A stretch of 64,000 nucleotides of DNA from Glycomyces tenuis DSM 44171 (lineage in GTDB: Bacteria > Actinomycetota > Actinomycetes > Mycobacteriales > Micromonosporaceae). Location: positions 149,434 to 213,433 of the forward strand of contig NZ_KE386600.1 in assembly GCF_000427885.1 (NCBI RefSeq). The letters are read 5' to 3'. Within the stretch, counting starts at the first letter, position 1. Each line of letters opens with the position of its first letter. This document shows positions 53,644 to 61,579 of this stretch, in pieces. The notes below the pieces were generated by a model. The model saw only the letters and a list, made by a program, of their open reading frames with translations. It made no database searches and was not told the origin of the DNA. Position numbers and translations under genes: made by a program.

Positions 53644-54307
53644 TCACCGACTAAAGCATTGGGCGTCGGCCGTGACGCTCGTTCTCACCGCAACGGCGAC
53701 TGGATGTGCGGACGAGGATCCCGACGACATCGTGCCGACGAAGGCCGATGGGGCCTTTGACCTGGAGGTAGTTGACCACGAGGCCTGCGAGGCGGCCGGA
53801 TACCAGGAGCTGATCGATTTCTTCGCGGACAACGACATCGAGGTCCAGAACGAGGAAGTCAACGGTGAGTACCCCTATTGCAAGATCGAGATGATCTGGG
53901 CCGTCTCCAGTGACGGAGAGAACGAGAATGAGGCGACCCTGCATTTCGATCTTAGGGTCTTCGACTCCATCGTTGAAGCGCAACGCGTCATCGACGAACC
54001 CGAGAAGCTTCACATGGTGTCACACGAGTTTCGAGAAGTCACTGACGGCCAGGTCGAGAGCGTCCCAGAGCCGTGGGATGGCGGTTTCATCTGGAGTACT
54101 CTGGATACGAGTCCGGGGGCGGAGACCGAGGTGGCCGTTCGGAAGGCGAACATCGTGGTGTACGTGGACTTCGACTACGCGACATTGGATGCGCCCCAAT
54201 GCGAAGAAGAGGGATGTGTGGTGTTCCCCTCAGCCCTTGTTTCCTGGATACAAGGCACTTATCTTCCCGTGGTCGAGCAGAACGTGAACGACCTGATCGG
54301 GCTCTGA
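53636..54307 (+). CDS. Putative lipoprotein of unknown function
   Basis: 223 aa. The N-terminal hydrophobic segment ASAVTLVLTATATGC ends in a lipobox-like Cys at about 25. The mature part is acidic, contains paired Cys residues (HEACEAAG, YPYCKIEM; QCEEEGCVVF) and resembles the DUF3558-like lipoproteins found beside T7SS-type genes in general organisation. The start ATG 53636 overlaps the preceding gene. Probably exported and anchored on the outer face of the membrane. No family match recognised. Confidence 0.6.
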   Translation: MPDHRLKHWASAVTLVLTATATGCADEDPDDIVPTKADGAFDLEVVDHEACEAAGYQELIDFFADNDIEVQNEEVNGEYPYCKIEMIWAVSSDGENENEATLHFDLRVFDSIVEAQRVIDEPEKLHMVSHEFREVTDGQVESVPEPWDGGFIWSTLDTSPGAETEVAVRKANIVVYVDFDYATLDAPQCEEEGCVVFPSALVSWIQGTYLPVVEQNVNDLIGL

Positions 54308-54326
54308 GCCCTCGGGCTGCGGGTTG

Positions 54327-55853
54327 TCACCGAGGTCCCTGCAGTGAGGATCGGTGCAGGTCCAGCAGGGCCCTGCGGTCCACTTTCCCGTTCGGCGTCA
54401 ACGGCATCCGCTCGATCATCAGGATCTGCGAATTGATCGTGAACCTTCGCAGCACTTCTTGAACCTTCGTTCGCGCCACCGGATCGTCGACCGTGCCGAA
54501 CGGCACCACGAACGCCACCAAGCGGAAACCGCCGGCCCCATCGGGAAGTGGGGCCACCTCCACGTCCTTCGCCGCCGCATCCGCTCGCAGGGCCGCCGCC
54601 ACCGCACGAGGATCGGCTCGCGACCCCGGAGCCTGGTCGTCGATCCGCCCGACGAACTCCAGCAGGCCATCGCCGCGTCGCCGCCCCAGGTCACCGGTCA
54701 GGTACAGACGCCCGCCCTCGTTCCACGGGTCCGGAACGAACCGCTCTGCGGTCAGATCCGGCCGTCCCAGATACCCCTGCGCCAGTCCTGCGCCGCCGAT
54801 CGCGAGTTCGCCGACCGCTCCGACTGGCACCTGGTCCCGGCGCCGGTCCAACACTCGCACGATCGCGCCCCCGATCTCCGTGCCGATCGGCACGCAGGAT
54901 GCCGCCAGGTCCGAGGCCACCACCCGGTGAAAGGTGGCCGCCATGGTGCACTCGGTCGGACCGTACTGATTGATGACCTCGCAGTCGAAGGCTTCCCGGG
55001 CGCGGCGGGCGATGGGCCCGGAGAGGACGTCTCCGCACGAGACGACCTGTCGCATGTCCATGCAGCGCGGGCGGGACTCGAGTTCCTCGATGAGCGTTTC
55101 GAGCGCCCTCGGAACGATGCTGAGGCAGGAGGTGACTCGTTCATGTTCGATCAGGTCCGCCAAGGCCGCCGGATCGAATATCTCCCGGGAGGAGGCCATC
55201 ACGATCGTGGCGCCGGCGATGAGGGTTCCGAAGATGTCGCGTACCGAGGGGTCGAAGGCCACCGACATCATCGACAGGACCTGGTCGTCCTCGCCGAGTG
55301 CGAACTCCTCGATCATGGCCGAGAGATACGCCATGACGCCCTCATGGGTGCAGACCACCCCTTTCGGCTCGCCGGTCGACCCGGAGGTGTACGTGACATA
55401 CGCCCTTCCGTCGAATCGGCCCGACCGCGACACTGATCGGTCGTCCATGTGAGCGGCCGAGAGTTCGACTGGGCGGCACGGCATGCGCACGATCCTCCAG
55501 CGGTGCAGACGCTTCTCGTATTCGGCGCTCGCGAGCACCGCGCGCGGACCGGCATGGGTGAGGATGCTGTCGGTACGTCTCCGTGGGTGACCCATGTCCA
55601 GCGGTACGTATGCGGCCCTGGCCTTGAGGACCCCGAGCAGCGCCGCGACCAGGGTTGGTCCGCGGTCGACCGCTACCGCCACGAGATCCCCCGGCGCGAC
55701 TCCCGACCCCTTCAATGACGAAGCGACCGCCTCCGACCAAGCGTCGATCTCGTGGTAGGTGGTCGTGGCTCCGCCGAACCGGACCGCGGGACGCTCTGGC
55801 GCACGCCGGCACCGTTCTGCGACGAGGTCGGCAACGAGGTTCTTCACGGCCAC
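54327..55853 (-). CDS. Stand-alone adenylation (NRPS A-domain-like) protein
   Basis: 508 aa ANL enzyme. Core motifs: A3 YVTYTSGSTGEPKGVV (153-168), A5 NQYGPTECTM (295-304), A7 YLTGDLGRRR (384-393), A10 PLTPNGKVDRRAL with K490. A8 is degenerate (GRIDDQAPGSRADPRAV): the usual QVKIRGxRIE hinge is about two residues short and loses its Glu. The first specificity positions read D201, P202 and R205 in AFDPSVRDIF, unusual for amino-acid A domains. No carrier or condensation domain is fused or adjacent. It may activate an amino or aryl acid for a carrier encoded elsewhere, or be decaying. The GTG start at 55853 lacks a clear ribosome site. Confidence 0.75.
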   Translation of the reverse strand: MAVKNLVADLVAERCRRAPERPAVRFGGATTTYHEIDAWSEAVASSLKGSGVAPGDLVAVAVDRGPTLVAALLGVLKARAAYVPLDMGHPRRRTDSILTHAGPRAVLASAEYEKRLHRWRIVRMPCRPVELSAAHMDDRSVSRSGRFDGRAYVTYTSGSTGEPKGVVCTHEGVMAYLSAMIEEFALGEDDQVLSMMSVAFDPSVRDIFGTLIAGATIVMASSREIFDPAALADLIEHERVTSCLSIVPRALETLIEELESRPRCMDMRQVVSCGDVLSGPIARRAREAFDCEVINQYGPTECTMAATFHRVVASDLAASCVPIGTEIGGAIVRVLDRRRDQVPVGAVGELAIGGAGLAQGYLGRPDLTAERFVPDPWNEGGRLYLTGDLGRRRGDGLLEFVGRIDDQAPGSRADPRAVAAALRADAAAKDVEVAPLPDGAGGFRLVAFVVPFGTVDDPVARTKVQEVLRRFTINSQILMIERMPLTPNGKVDRRALLDLHRSSLQGPR

Positions 55854-56324
55854 GGCCCGTCGGTATGCTGAGCCGATTCCGCTCCGGTGGAGGCGGCCAA
55901 GACGTGCCTTTCGTGGTGCTGACGATCAAGGACTCGGTGTACCGGCGACTCTAGCGCCCGTCCGAGGGTCCGCTGCGCGACGGACCGTTCCGCCGCCGCA
56001 CACCGTCCTTGGTGCTCACCTGGTGGTCAGAAGATCGGTCCGGCCCTGGTGAAGCACCCGGCATCCGATCCGAATGGATCAGCAGTGCCGCCCGAGCCGA
56101 CGAAGGACTCACAGGGCTCGGTGGTGGACTGAACCCATGACACCCCGAGAGCCGTTGACCTGCAGTAGCCGGGTGGAGAGCTATCGTCAGATGCCGCCGG
56201 ACGACAATTACCTTCCGACCGGTTCCGGGCCGAAAACATTGGCCGCAGAAACCAACGGTCATGCGTCGAATGCGGTGTGTGATCGAGCGTGTTTGCGCAG
56301 GTGACGGGCATGGATTGATGAACA
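55854..56324. other. Intergenic region without recognisable gene
   Basis: About 470 bases between the adenylation gene and repeat R4. Short frames exist on both strands but none has family similarity, a ribosome site or consistent codon use. Probably decayed DNA at the island border. Confidence 0.5.
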
Positions 56325-56605
56325 GTCCACATAGACAGTGTTCGAATTTCCACCACAAACCATCCACAAAACTTGAAGATCTGAGGGTGCCTAGGGCTGT
56401 GACCTGCGGAAACAATTCTGGGGTGCTGACGCCGCCAGTGGCCGTCAAATCCATTGTGAAATGAGGTGTTTTCGCAGGTAGATGGTGGAGCGGGCGACGA
56501 GAATCGAACTCGCGTCATTGGTTTGGAAGGCCACGGCGGTTACCCTGATCTACCTGCGGAAACACCTGAGGGTAGTCGCGAATCCACCTCGTACCAGCCT
56601 GGCGA
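56325..56605. repeat. tRNA-Gly-derived repeat, copy R4 (most complete)
   Basis: Begins GTCCACATAGACA as in R2. It contains two 20-base inverted arms (56464-56483 and 56548-56567; 19 of 20 match; right arm ATCTACCTGCGGAAACACCT) that enclose the antisense 3' half of tRNA-Gly(TCC), here with a perfect 3' end (TGGAGCGGGCGACGAGAATC, giving CCA). The tRNA 5' half is absent. The unit ends with the AGGGTAGTCGCGAATCCACC block shared with R2 and R3. Confidence 0.75.
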
Positions 56606-56849
56606 CCGTGGCCTTCGACTCATGGACGGCCCCGACAACCCCGTACTGGACAGGATCACAGCCGATTTCGCGGCAGGGGATAGCCGGATTCGTGAGTCAA
56701 GCGGAGCTCGCGCCGCGGTAATAGCTTGTGTTTCAGTCACAACCCCGACACCCCAAGTCCCACTCCGGCCGGTCGCGTTCCCGTTCCGCGAGGCCGCAGG
56801 GCCAGATTCGAAGACAAGCGCTCTGCAATGAGCAATACGAAGTCAGGCT

Positions 56850-56945
56850 TTGCTGCGCAAGTTCACTCCTGATGACATTCGCCATATCGGCGATACGACC
56901 ATTCCGGCGGTCGAGTCGAGCTACGACGAACTCAAGTCCCTGGTG
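56850..56945 (+). pseudogene. Truncated duplicate of the 120-aa helical protein gene
   Basis: The frame reads KFTPDDIRHIGDTTIPAVES and SYDELKSL, nearly identical to residues 4-31 of the protein at 52063, then diverges abruptly at 56943. About 180 bases upstream are also shared with the first copy (CACTCCGGCC, GCGAGGCCGCAG, AAGCGCTCTGC), so the duplication includes the promoter region. Confidence 0.85.
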
Positions 56946-57052
56946 GGCGGTCGCGTTTCCACCTCTCGGTGGAGGGGCGGTGGGGCTGGAGCGGGGGCCG
57001 TCCGGTATTGGGGTGCTCGCACCGATCCGGTGCCGCCGCTCCGAGGGGTGAG

Positions 57053-57093
57053 TTGACGGTGCTTCGATGACCCGTATAATGGAATACGTTCTA
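57053..57093 (+). promoter_or_regulatory. Strong promoter and candidate IclR operator of the aldehyde dehydrogenase gene
   Basis: -35 TTGACG (57053-57058), a 16-base spacer and perfect -10 TATAAT (57075-57080). The dyad TGGAATACGTTCTA (57080-57093) overlaps the expected start site and resembles IclR-type operators (TGGAA...TTCCA). The IclR gene lies downstream in the same operon. Confidence 0.7.
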
Positions 57094-57129
57094 CTATTTG
57101 GCACGACACTGATGCAAGCTGGGAGCGCG

Positions 57130-58560
57130 ATGAACGACCTTCCTACCATCATTCACGATCTTTCTCCGGATGGTCCAGGTTCGATCGTCATCGAGGACCC
57201 CGCCACGTCTCGAACTGTGGGTCGGGTGCCGGATTCGTCTCTCGAAGGGTGGAATGAGGCGCTCGCTGCGGCGTCAGCGGCTGGGCCCGCCTGGTCCGCG
57301 CGCTCGTCGCGAGAGCGCTCCGACATCCTGCACGAATGTGTCAGAGTGCTGCTGGAGAACCGCGACGACCTGGCCCGGACCATTACCCTGGAGATGGGCA
57401 AGCCGGTGGCCGAGTCACAGGCCGAGGTCGACTACGCCGTCGACTACATCCGCTGGTACGCAGAGGAGGCCGTCCGGCCCGCGGGCGATTACAGGGCCGA
57501 CCCCAAGGGCGGATCGGCCATCATCACGACCCGAGCGCCCGTCGGGCTGGCGCTGCTCATCGCCCCCTGGAACTTCCCGATGGCGATGGCGACCCGCAAG
57601 ATCGCGCCCGCACTCGCCGCCGGCTGCACCGCGGTCGTCAAGCCCGCCGAACTCACTCCACTCACCACTTACCTGGTGGTGCGGCTGATGATCCGCGCCG
57701 GTGTCCCCGAGGACGCGGTCCGCGTCGTGACCACGACCGACCCGGCGGCCATGAGCGCGAGTATGATGGCTGACCCGCGGGTGCGGAAGGTGTCCTTCAC
57801 CGGTTCGACCGGTGTCGGCGCGGTCTTGCTCGGCCAGGCCGCCCCGCGGATCATGCGGACGTCGATGGAGCTGGGCGGCAACGCCCCGCTGATCGTGTTC
57901 GACGACGCCGACCTCGAGCGGGCCGTCGACGGCGCCTTCGCCGCCAAGATGCGCAACGGCGGCCAGTCGTGCGTCGCGGCGAACCGCATCCTCGTCCAGG
58001 ACGGCATCGCCGACGCCTTCGTCGACGGCCTCGCTGAACGGTTCGACGGCATGGTCCTCGGACATGGCCTCGAGGAGGGCACCACGCTCGGACCGGTCAT
58101 AGACGCCCGCGCCGTGCGTCGGATCGGCGAGCTGGTCGAGGACGCGCTCGACCGCGGCGCCGTCGAGGTCACCGCCGAGCGCGACCTGCCCGACGAAGGC
58201 CACTTCGTCGCCCCGTCGCTGCTCGACCGTGTCGACACCGACGCGCGGATCAGCTCGACCGAGATCTTCGGTCCGGTCGCGGCCGTGTCGCGGTTCTCAG
58301 ACCCCGAACAGGCCCTCGCGATCGCCAACGACACGCCGCACGGCCTCGCGGCATACGTGTTCACCGAGAGCCTTGAGCGCGCCTTCGATACCGCAGAGCG
58401 GCTCGAGACAGGCATGGTGGGCATCAACCGCGGCGTCATCTCGAACGTCGCGGCGCCCTTCGGCGGCGTCAAGACCTCCGGCATCGGACGCGAGGGCAGT
58501 AGCGAGGGCATCGAGGAGTACCAGGAGATCCGCTATCTCAACCTCGACCGACGCCGCTGA
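57130..58560 (+). CDS. NAD(P)-dependent aldehyde dehydrogenase (succinate-semialdehyde dehydrogenase-like)
   Basis: 476 aa. Catalytic Cys281 in NGGQSCVAANR, general base Glu247 in SMELGGNAPLIVFDDA, cofactor loop SFTGSTGVGA, and oxyanion Asn in APWNFPMAMA. The sequence is closest to the GabD/succinate-semialdehyde group (GINRGVISNVAAPFGGVKTS). It oxidises a semialdehyde, probably from the imported substrate of the downstream transporter. The start MNDLPT has GGGAGC upstream; the longer frame starts before the transcription start. Co-transcribed with the IclR gene. Confidence 0.9.
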   Translation: MNDLPTIIHDLSPDGPGSIVIEDPATSRTVGRVPDSSLEGWNEALAAASAAGPAWSARSSRERSDILHECVRVLLENRDDLARTITLEMGKPVAESQAEVDYAVDYIRWYAEEAVRPAGDYRADPKGGSAIITTRAPVGLALLIAPWNFPMAMATRKIAPALAAGCTAVVKPAELTPLTTYLVVRLMIRAGVPEDAVRVVTTTDPAAMSASMMADPRVRKVSFTGSTGVGAVLLGQAAPRIMRTSMELGGNAPLIVFDDADLERAVDGAFAAKMRNGGQSCVAANRILVQDGIADAFVDGLAERFDGMVLGHGLEEGTTLGPVIDARAVRRIGELVEDALDRGAVEVTAERDLPDEGHFVAPSLLDRVDTDARISSTEIFGPVAAVSRFSDPEQALAIANDTPHGLAAYVFTESLERAFDTAERLETGMVGINRGVISNVAAPFGGVKTSGIGREGSSEGIEEYQEIRYLNLDRRR

Positions 58561-58633
58561 AGCCGACCGTACTATGCCGAAAGACCCGCAACGTAGACTC
58601 GAAAGCGCGAGCGCCGACACCGATGGAGCGACC

Positions 58634-59413
58634 ATGGACAACCCGGACCGCCGCTCGACGTCGTCCCAGATGTCGAGCGTGCTTCGCAGCTTCCAGGTGC
58701 TCGAGGCCGTGGCGGCCCAGCAGCCGGTGTCGCTCAAGGAGCTCAGTAGCCGCTTCCCCCATTCCAAGTCGACCCTCCAGCGCACGCTGATGACCCTCGA
58801 GGCCGCCGGCTGGATCCAGCAGTCGGCACCCGACATTCCCAAGTGGGAGATCACCACCCGGGCGCTCATGGTGCGGCCCAAGGCCTCCCGGGACACCGAC
58901 CTGTACTCGCGGGCGCGCGAACCGATGACGAAACTGCGCGACCTCACGAACGAGACCGTCCACCTGTCAGTGCTCAACGAACTGTCCCATATGGTGCTGA
59001 TCGACCGAGTCGACTGCAACCAGGCGATCCGCACCTTCAGTCCTCTCGGTGACTCCTCGCCGCTGCACGCGACCGCCACGGGCAAGGCCGTCCTCGCCTA
59101 CCTGCCTGAACAAGAGATCGAGGCGGTCATCTCGCGCGGGCTTCGCAGCTTCGCGAACAACACGATCGTCGACGCCGACGCGCTCCGCAAGGACCTCGAG
59201 GAGACCCGCGAGCGCGGCTACTCCACCAACGAGAGCGAATACCGCGCGCAGGTCTGCGCCATCGGAGCGCCGATCTTCGAATCGAACGGCCGTCCGGTCG
59301 GGAGCATCTGCGTCTCCATCCCGCTGATGCGCTACGACCGCGCAGACGCCCCCCGCCTCGGACGGATGGTCCGCGAGACCGCCGACGAGATCAGCGCGGG
59401 CCACGCCCGCTGA
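58634..59413 (+). CDS. IclR-family transcriptional regulator
   Basis: 259 aa. N-terminal winged helix SVLRSFQVLEAVAAQQPVSL, KELSSRFPHSKSTLQRTLMT and a C-terminal ligand domain with LHATATGKAVLAYLPEQEIE, RGYSTNESEYRAQVCAIGAP and VGSICVSIPLMR, all typical of IclR. The start ATG 58634 has TGGAGCG upstream; an ATG at 58574 would add 20 residues without a ribosome site. The gene ends overlapping the 3' end of the convergent dehydrogenase by 23 bases. Probably controls the dehydrogenase, its own operon and perhaps the transporter. Confidence 0.9.
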   Translation: MDNPDRRSTSSQMSSVLRSFQVLEAVAAQQPVSLKELSSRFPHSKSTLQRTLMTLEAAGWIQQSAPDIPKWEITTRALMVRPKASRDTDLYSRAREPMTKLRDLTNETVHLSVLNELSHMVLIDRVDCNQAIRTFSPLGDSSPLHATATGKAVLAYLPEQEIEAVISRGLRSFANNTIVDADALRKDLEETRERGYSTNESEYRAQVCAIGAPIFESNGRPVGSICVSIPLMRYDRADAPRLGRMVRETADEISAGHAR

Positions 59414-60458
59414 GTCGGTCCACGACGGCGTCCGTTACCTGAGCGGTCGTGGCCTGACCGCCCAGATCGGGCGTGCTGACGCCGTCGGCGAGCACGCGTT
59501 CGATCGCGGCCACCACGCGCGCGGCGGTGTCGTTCCTGCCGAGGTGATCGAGCATCATCGCCCCGCTCCAGATCTGCCCGATCGGATTGGCGATGCCCTT
59601 GCCCGCGATGTCCGGGGCCGAGCCGTGCACCGGCTCGAACATCGACGGGTGGCGGCGGCTCGGATCGAGATTGGCGCTCGGCGCGATCCCGATCGAGCCG
59701 ACGACCGCGGCGAGCGCGTCGGCGAGGATGTCGCCGAACAGGTTCGAGGCCACGATCACGTCGAGGCGCTCGGGCCGGGAGACGACCTCCGCGACCAGAG
59801 CGTCGATCAGGACGCTCCGCAAGTCGAGCCACGGGTACTCGTGGACGATCACCGAGCGCACGACCTCATCCCAATAGGTCATCGAGTGGATGATCCCGTT
59901 GGACTTGGTGGCCGAGAGGAGCCGGCCGCTGCGAGCGCGGGAAATCTCGCACGCGTACCTGGTGATCCGCTCGACGCCGTAACGGGTGAAGACGGCCTGC
60001 TGGTAGGCCGATTCGGTCGGCAGTCCGATGCCGCTGCGCCCGCCGACGGTCGAGTACTCGCCTTCGGAGTTCTCCCGGACGAGCACGACGTCGACCGTCA
60101 CATCGGACGGCAGGCGTGAGGCGACACCGTCCAGAGACCGGACGGGTCGGAGGTTCACGTACTGGTCGAACTGCCGCCGGATCGGCACCAGCATGCCCCA
60201 CAGGGTCTCCGCGTCGGGGATCTGGGGGTCTCCGACCGCGCCGAGGAAGACCGCGTCGGCACCGGCGAGCTGGTCGATGGCGTCCTCGGGCATCATCCGG
60301 CCCCGGCGGCGGTAGTAGTCGCTGCCCCAGTCGTAGTGGCGCCACTCGAGTGCGAAGCCGTCCTGGCTTGCTGCGGCGTCAAGGACACGGACGGCGGCCT
60401 CTGCGACCTCGGGGCCGATGCCGTCGCCGGGGAGCAGGGCGATGGAGTGCGAGTTCAC
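59391..60458 (-). CDS. Isocitrate/isopropylmalate-type dehydrogenase (tartrate/D-malate dehydrogenase-like)
   Basis: 355 aa beta-decarboxylating dehydrogenase. It begins HSIALLPGDGIGPEVAEAAV, has the tartrate/D-malate-type block LWGMLVPIRRQFDQYVNLRP, the metal/substrate residues in VVLVRENSEGEYS, and the signature NLFGDILADALAAVVGSIGI, then FEPVHGSAPDIAGKGIANPI. The absence of the leucine-biosynthesis context and the transporter partner favour TtuC/DmlA-type catabolism of a hydroxy-diacid. The start is GTG 60458, overlapping the ATPase gene stop (GTGA). Confidence 0.88.
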   Translation of the reverse strand: MNSHSIALLPGDGIGPEVAEAAVRVLDAAASQDGFALEWRHYDWGSDYYRRRGRMMPEDAIDQLAGADAVFLGAVGDPQIPDAETLWGMLVPIRRQFDQYVNLRPVRSLDGVASRLPSDVTVDVVLVRENSEGEYSTVGGRSGIGLPTESAYQQAVFTRYGVERITRYACEISRARSGRLLSATKSNGIIHSMTYWDEVVRSVIVHEYPWLDLRSVLIDALVAEVVSRPERLDVIVASNLFGDILADALAAVVGSIGIAPSANLDPSRRHPSMFEPVHGSAPDIAGKGIANPIGQIWSGAMMLDHLGRNDTAARVVAAIERVLADGVSTPDLGGQATTAQVTDAVVDRLSGRGPR

Positions 60459-61579
60459 CTCTCGTCGCCTCCGCTCGGGTAGAGCAGCGCTGCGGCCGTG
60501 TCGATCTCGATGTCGACCTCGGCGCCGACCTCGAGCCGGGCCGAGGGCTCGAAGGTGCCCTCGCACAGCAGCCGCGCCTCGCCGCGGGTCAGCACGATGT
60601 CGCTGTGCCCGCCCGCATAGACCATGTCGGCGACGGTCCACCCGCCTGAGCGCGACGACGCGGCGGTGCTGTCGCCGTCCGCTGCTACGCGCACCTGGGA
60701 GGCCCGGAAGTAGAAGTCGTGGTCGACGCCTTCGGGCAGTCCAGCGAGGTCGCCGGTCGCCTCGATCTCACCGAAGCCTGTCGCCACCACGCCTCCTCGG
60801 CGGCGGACGCCGGTCTTGTTCTCGATGCCCATGAACTCGGCCACATAGGCCGAGATCGGCGAGGTGAAGATCTCCTCGGGGGTGCCGATCTGTTCGATCC
60901 GGCCGTGGCTCATGACCACGATCCGGTCGGCGAGTTCGAGTCCCTCCTGGAGGTCGTGGGTGACGTAGATGCCGGTGAAGTCGATCTCGGCGTGGAGCCT
61001 GCGGATCTCGGTCCGAACCTCCTTGCGCAGCTGGGCGTCCACGTTGCTCAGCGGTTCGTCGAACAAGACGATGCCGGGCCTGGCGACCAGTGCCCGCCCG
61101 AGCGCGATTCGCTGCTGCTGCCCGCCGGAGAGCTGGGAGGGCAGGCGGGTCGCGAGGTGGTCGCAGCGTACCGAGCGGAGCATCTCCAAGGCGCGCTCGC
61201 GGGCCTCGGTGCGGCCGAGGCCGCTGGTGCGCAGCGGGTAGGCGACGTTGTCGACGACCTTCATGTGCGGCCACAGCGCGTAGTTCTGGAAGACCATGCC
61301 GAGGCCGCGCTTGTGCGGTGGCACGGAGAGGTTGCGGCCGGTGTCCACGACGGGTTCGCCGTACAGGGAGAGCCGACCGGACGTCGCGTCCTCGAGTCCG
61401 GCGAGAATGCGCAGCAGCGTGGTCTTGCCGCAGCCGCTCGGCCCCAGCAGCACGACCAGTTCGCCGAGCCGTATGGTCAGCGAGACGTCGTCGAGGGCCT
61501 TCGTGCCCGAGCGGTGGTCGTAGACCTTCGTGACCTCGGAGATGGTCAGCTGTTCGGCGGTTACAGTGTCGGCGCTCAT
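60455..61579 (-). CDS. ABC importer ATPase with TOBE domain (FbpC/PotA/phosphonate type)
   Basis: 374 aa. Walker A GPSGCGKTTLLRIL, Q-loop GMVFQNYALWPHMKV, signature QLSGGQQQRIALGRAL, Walker B VLFDEPLSNVDA, H-loop YVTHDLQEGLELAD, then a C-terminal TOBE-like regulatory domain (about 240-370). FQNYALWPHM and SNVDA place it in the Fe3+/spermidine/2-aminoethylphosphonate CUT1-like importer group. Overlaps both neighbours by four bases. Confidence 0.93.
   Translation of the reverse strand: MSADTVTAEQLTISEVTKVYDHRSGTKALDDVSLTIRLGELVVLLGPSGCGKTTLLRILAGLEDATSGRLSLYGEPVVDTGRNLSVPPHKRGLGMVFQNYALWPHMKVVDNVAYPLRTSGLGRTEARERALEMLRSVRCDHLATRLPSQLSGGQQQRIALGRALVARPGIVLFDEPLSNVDAQLRKEVRTEIRRLHAEIDFTGIYVTHDLQEGLELADRIVVMSHGRIEQIGTPEEIFTSPISAYVAEFMGIENKTGVRRRGGVVATGFGEIEATGDLAGLPEGVDHDFYFRASQVRVAADGDSTAASSRSGGWTVADMVYAGGHSDIVLTRGEARLLCEGTFEPSARLEVGAEVDIEIDTAAALLYPSGGDER

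Noticed and set aside
52063..54307. Calling the three-gene operon a type VII secretion locus
   Set aside because: No WxG motif, no EccC/EccD-type ATPase or membrane genes in the window; only size, helicity and lipoprotein context suggest it.
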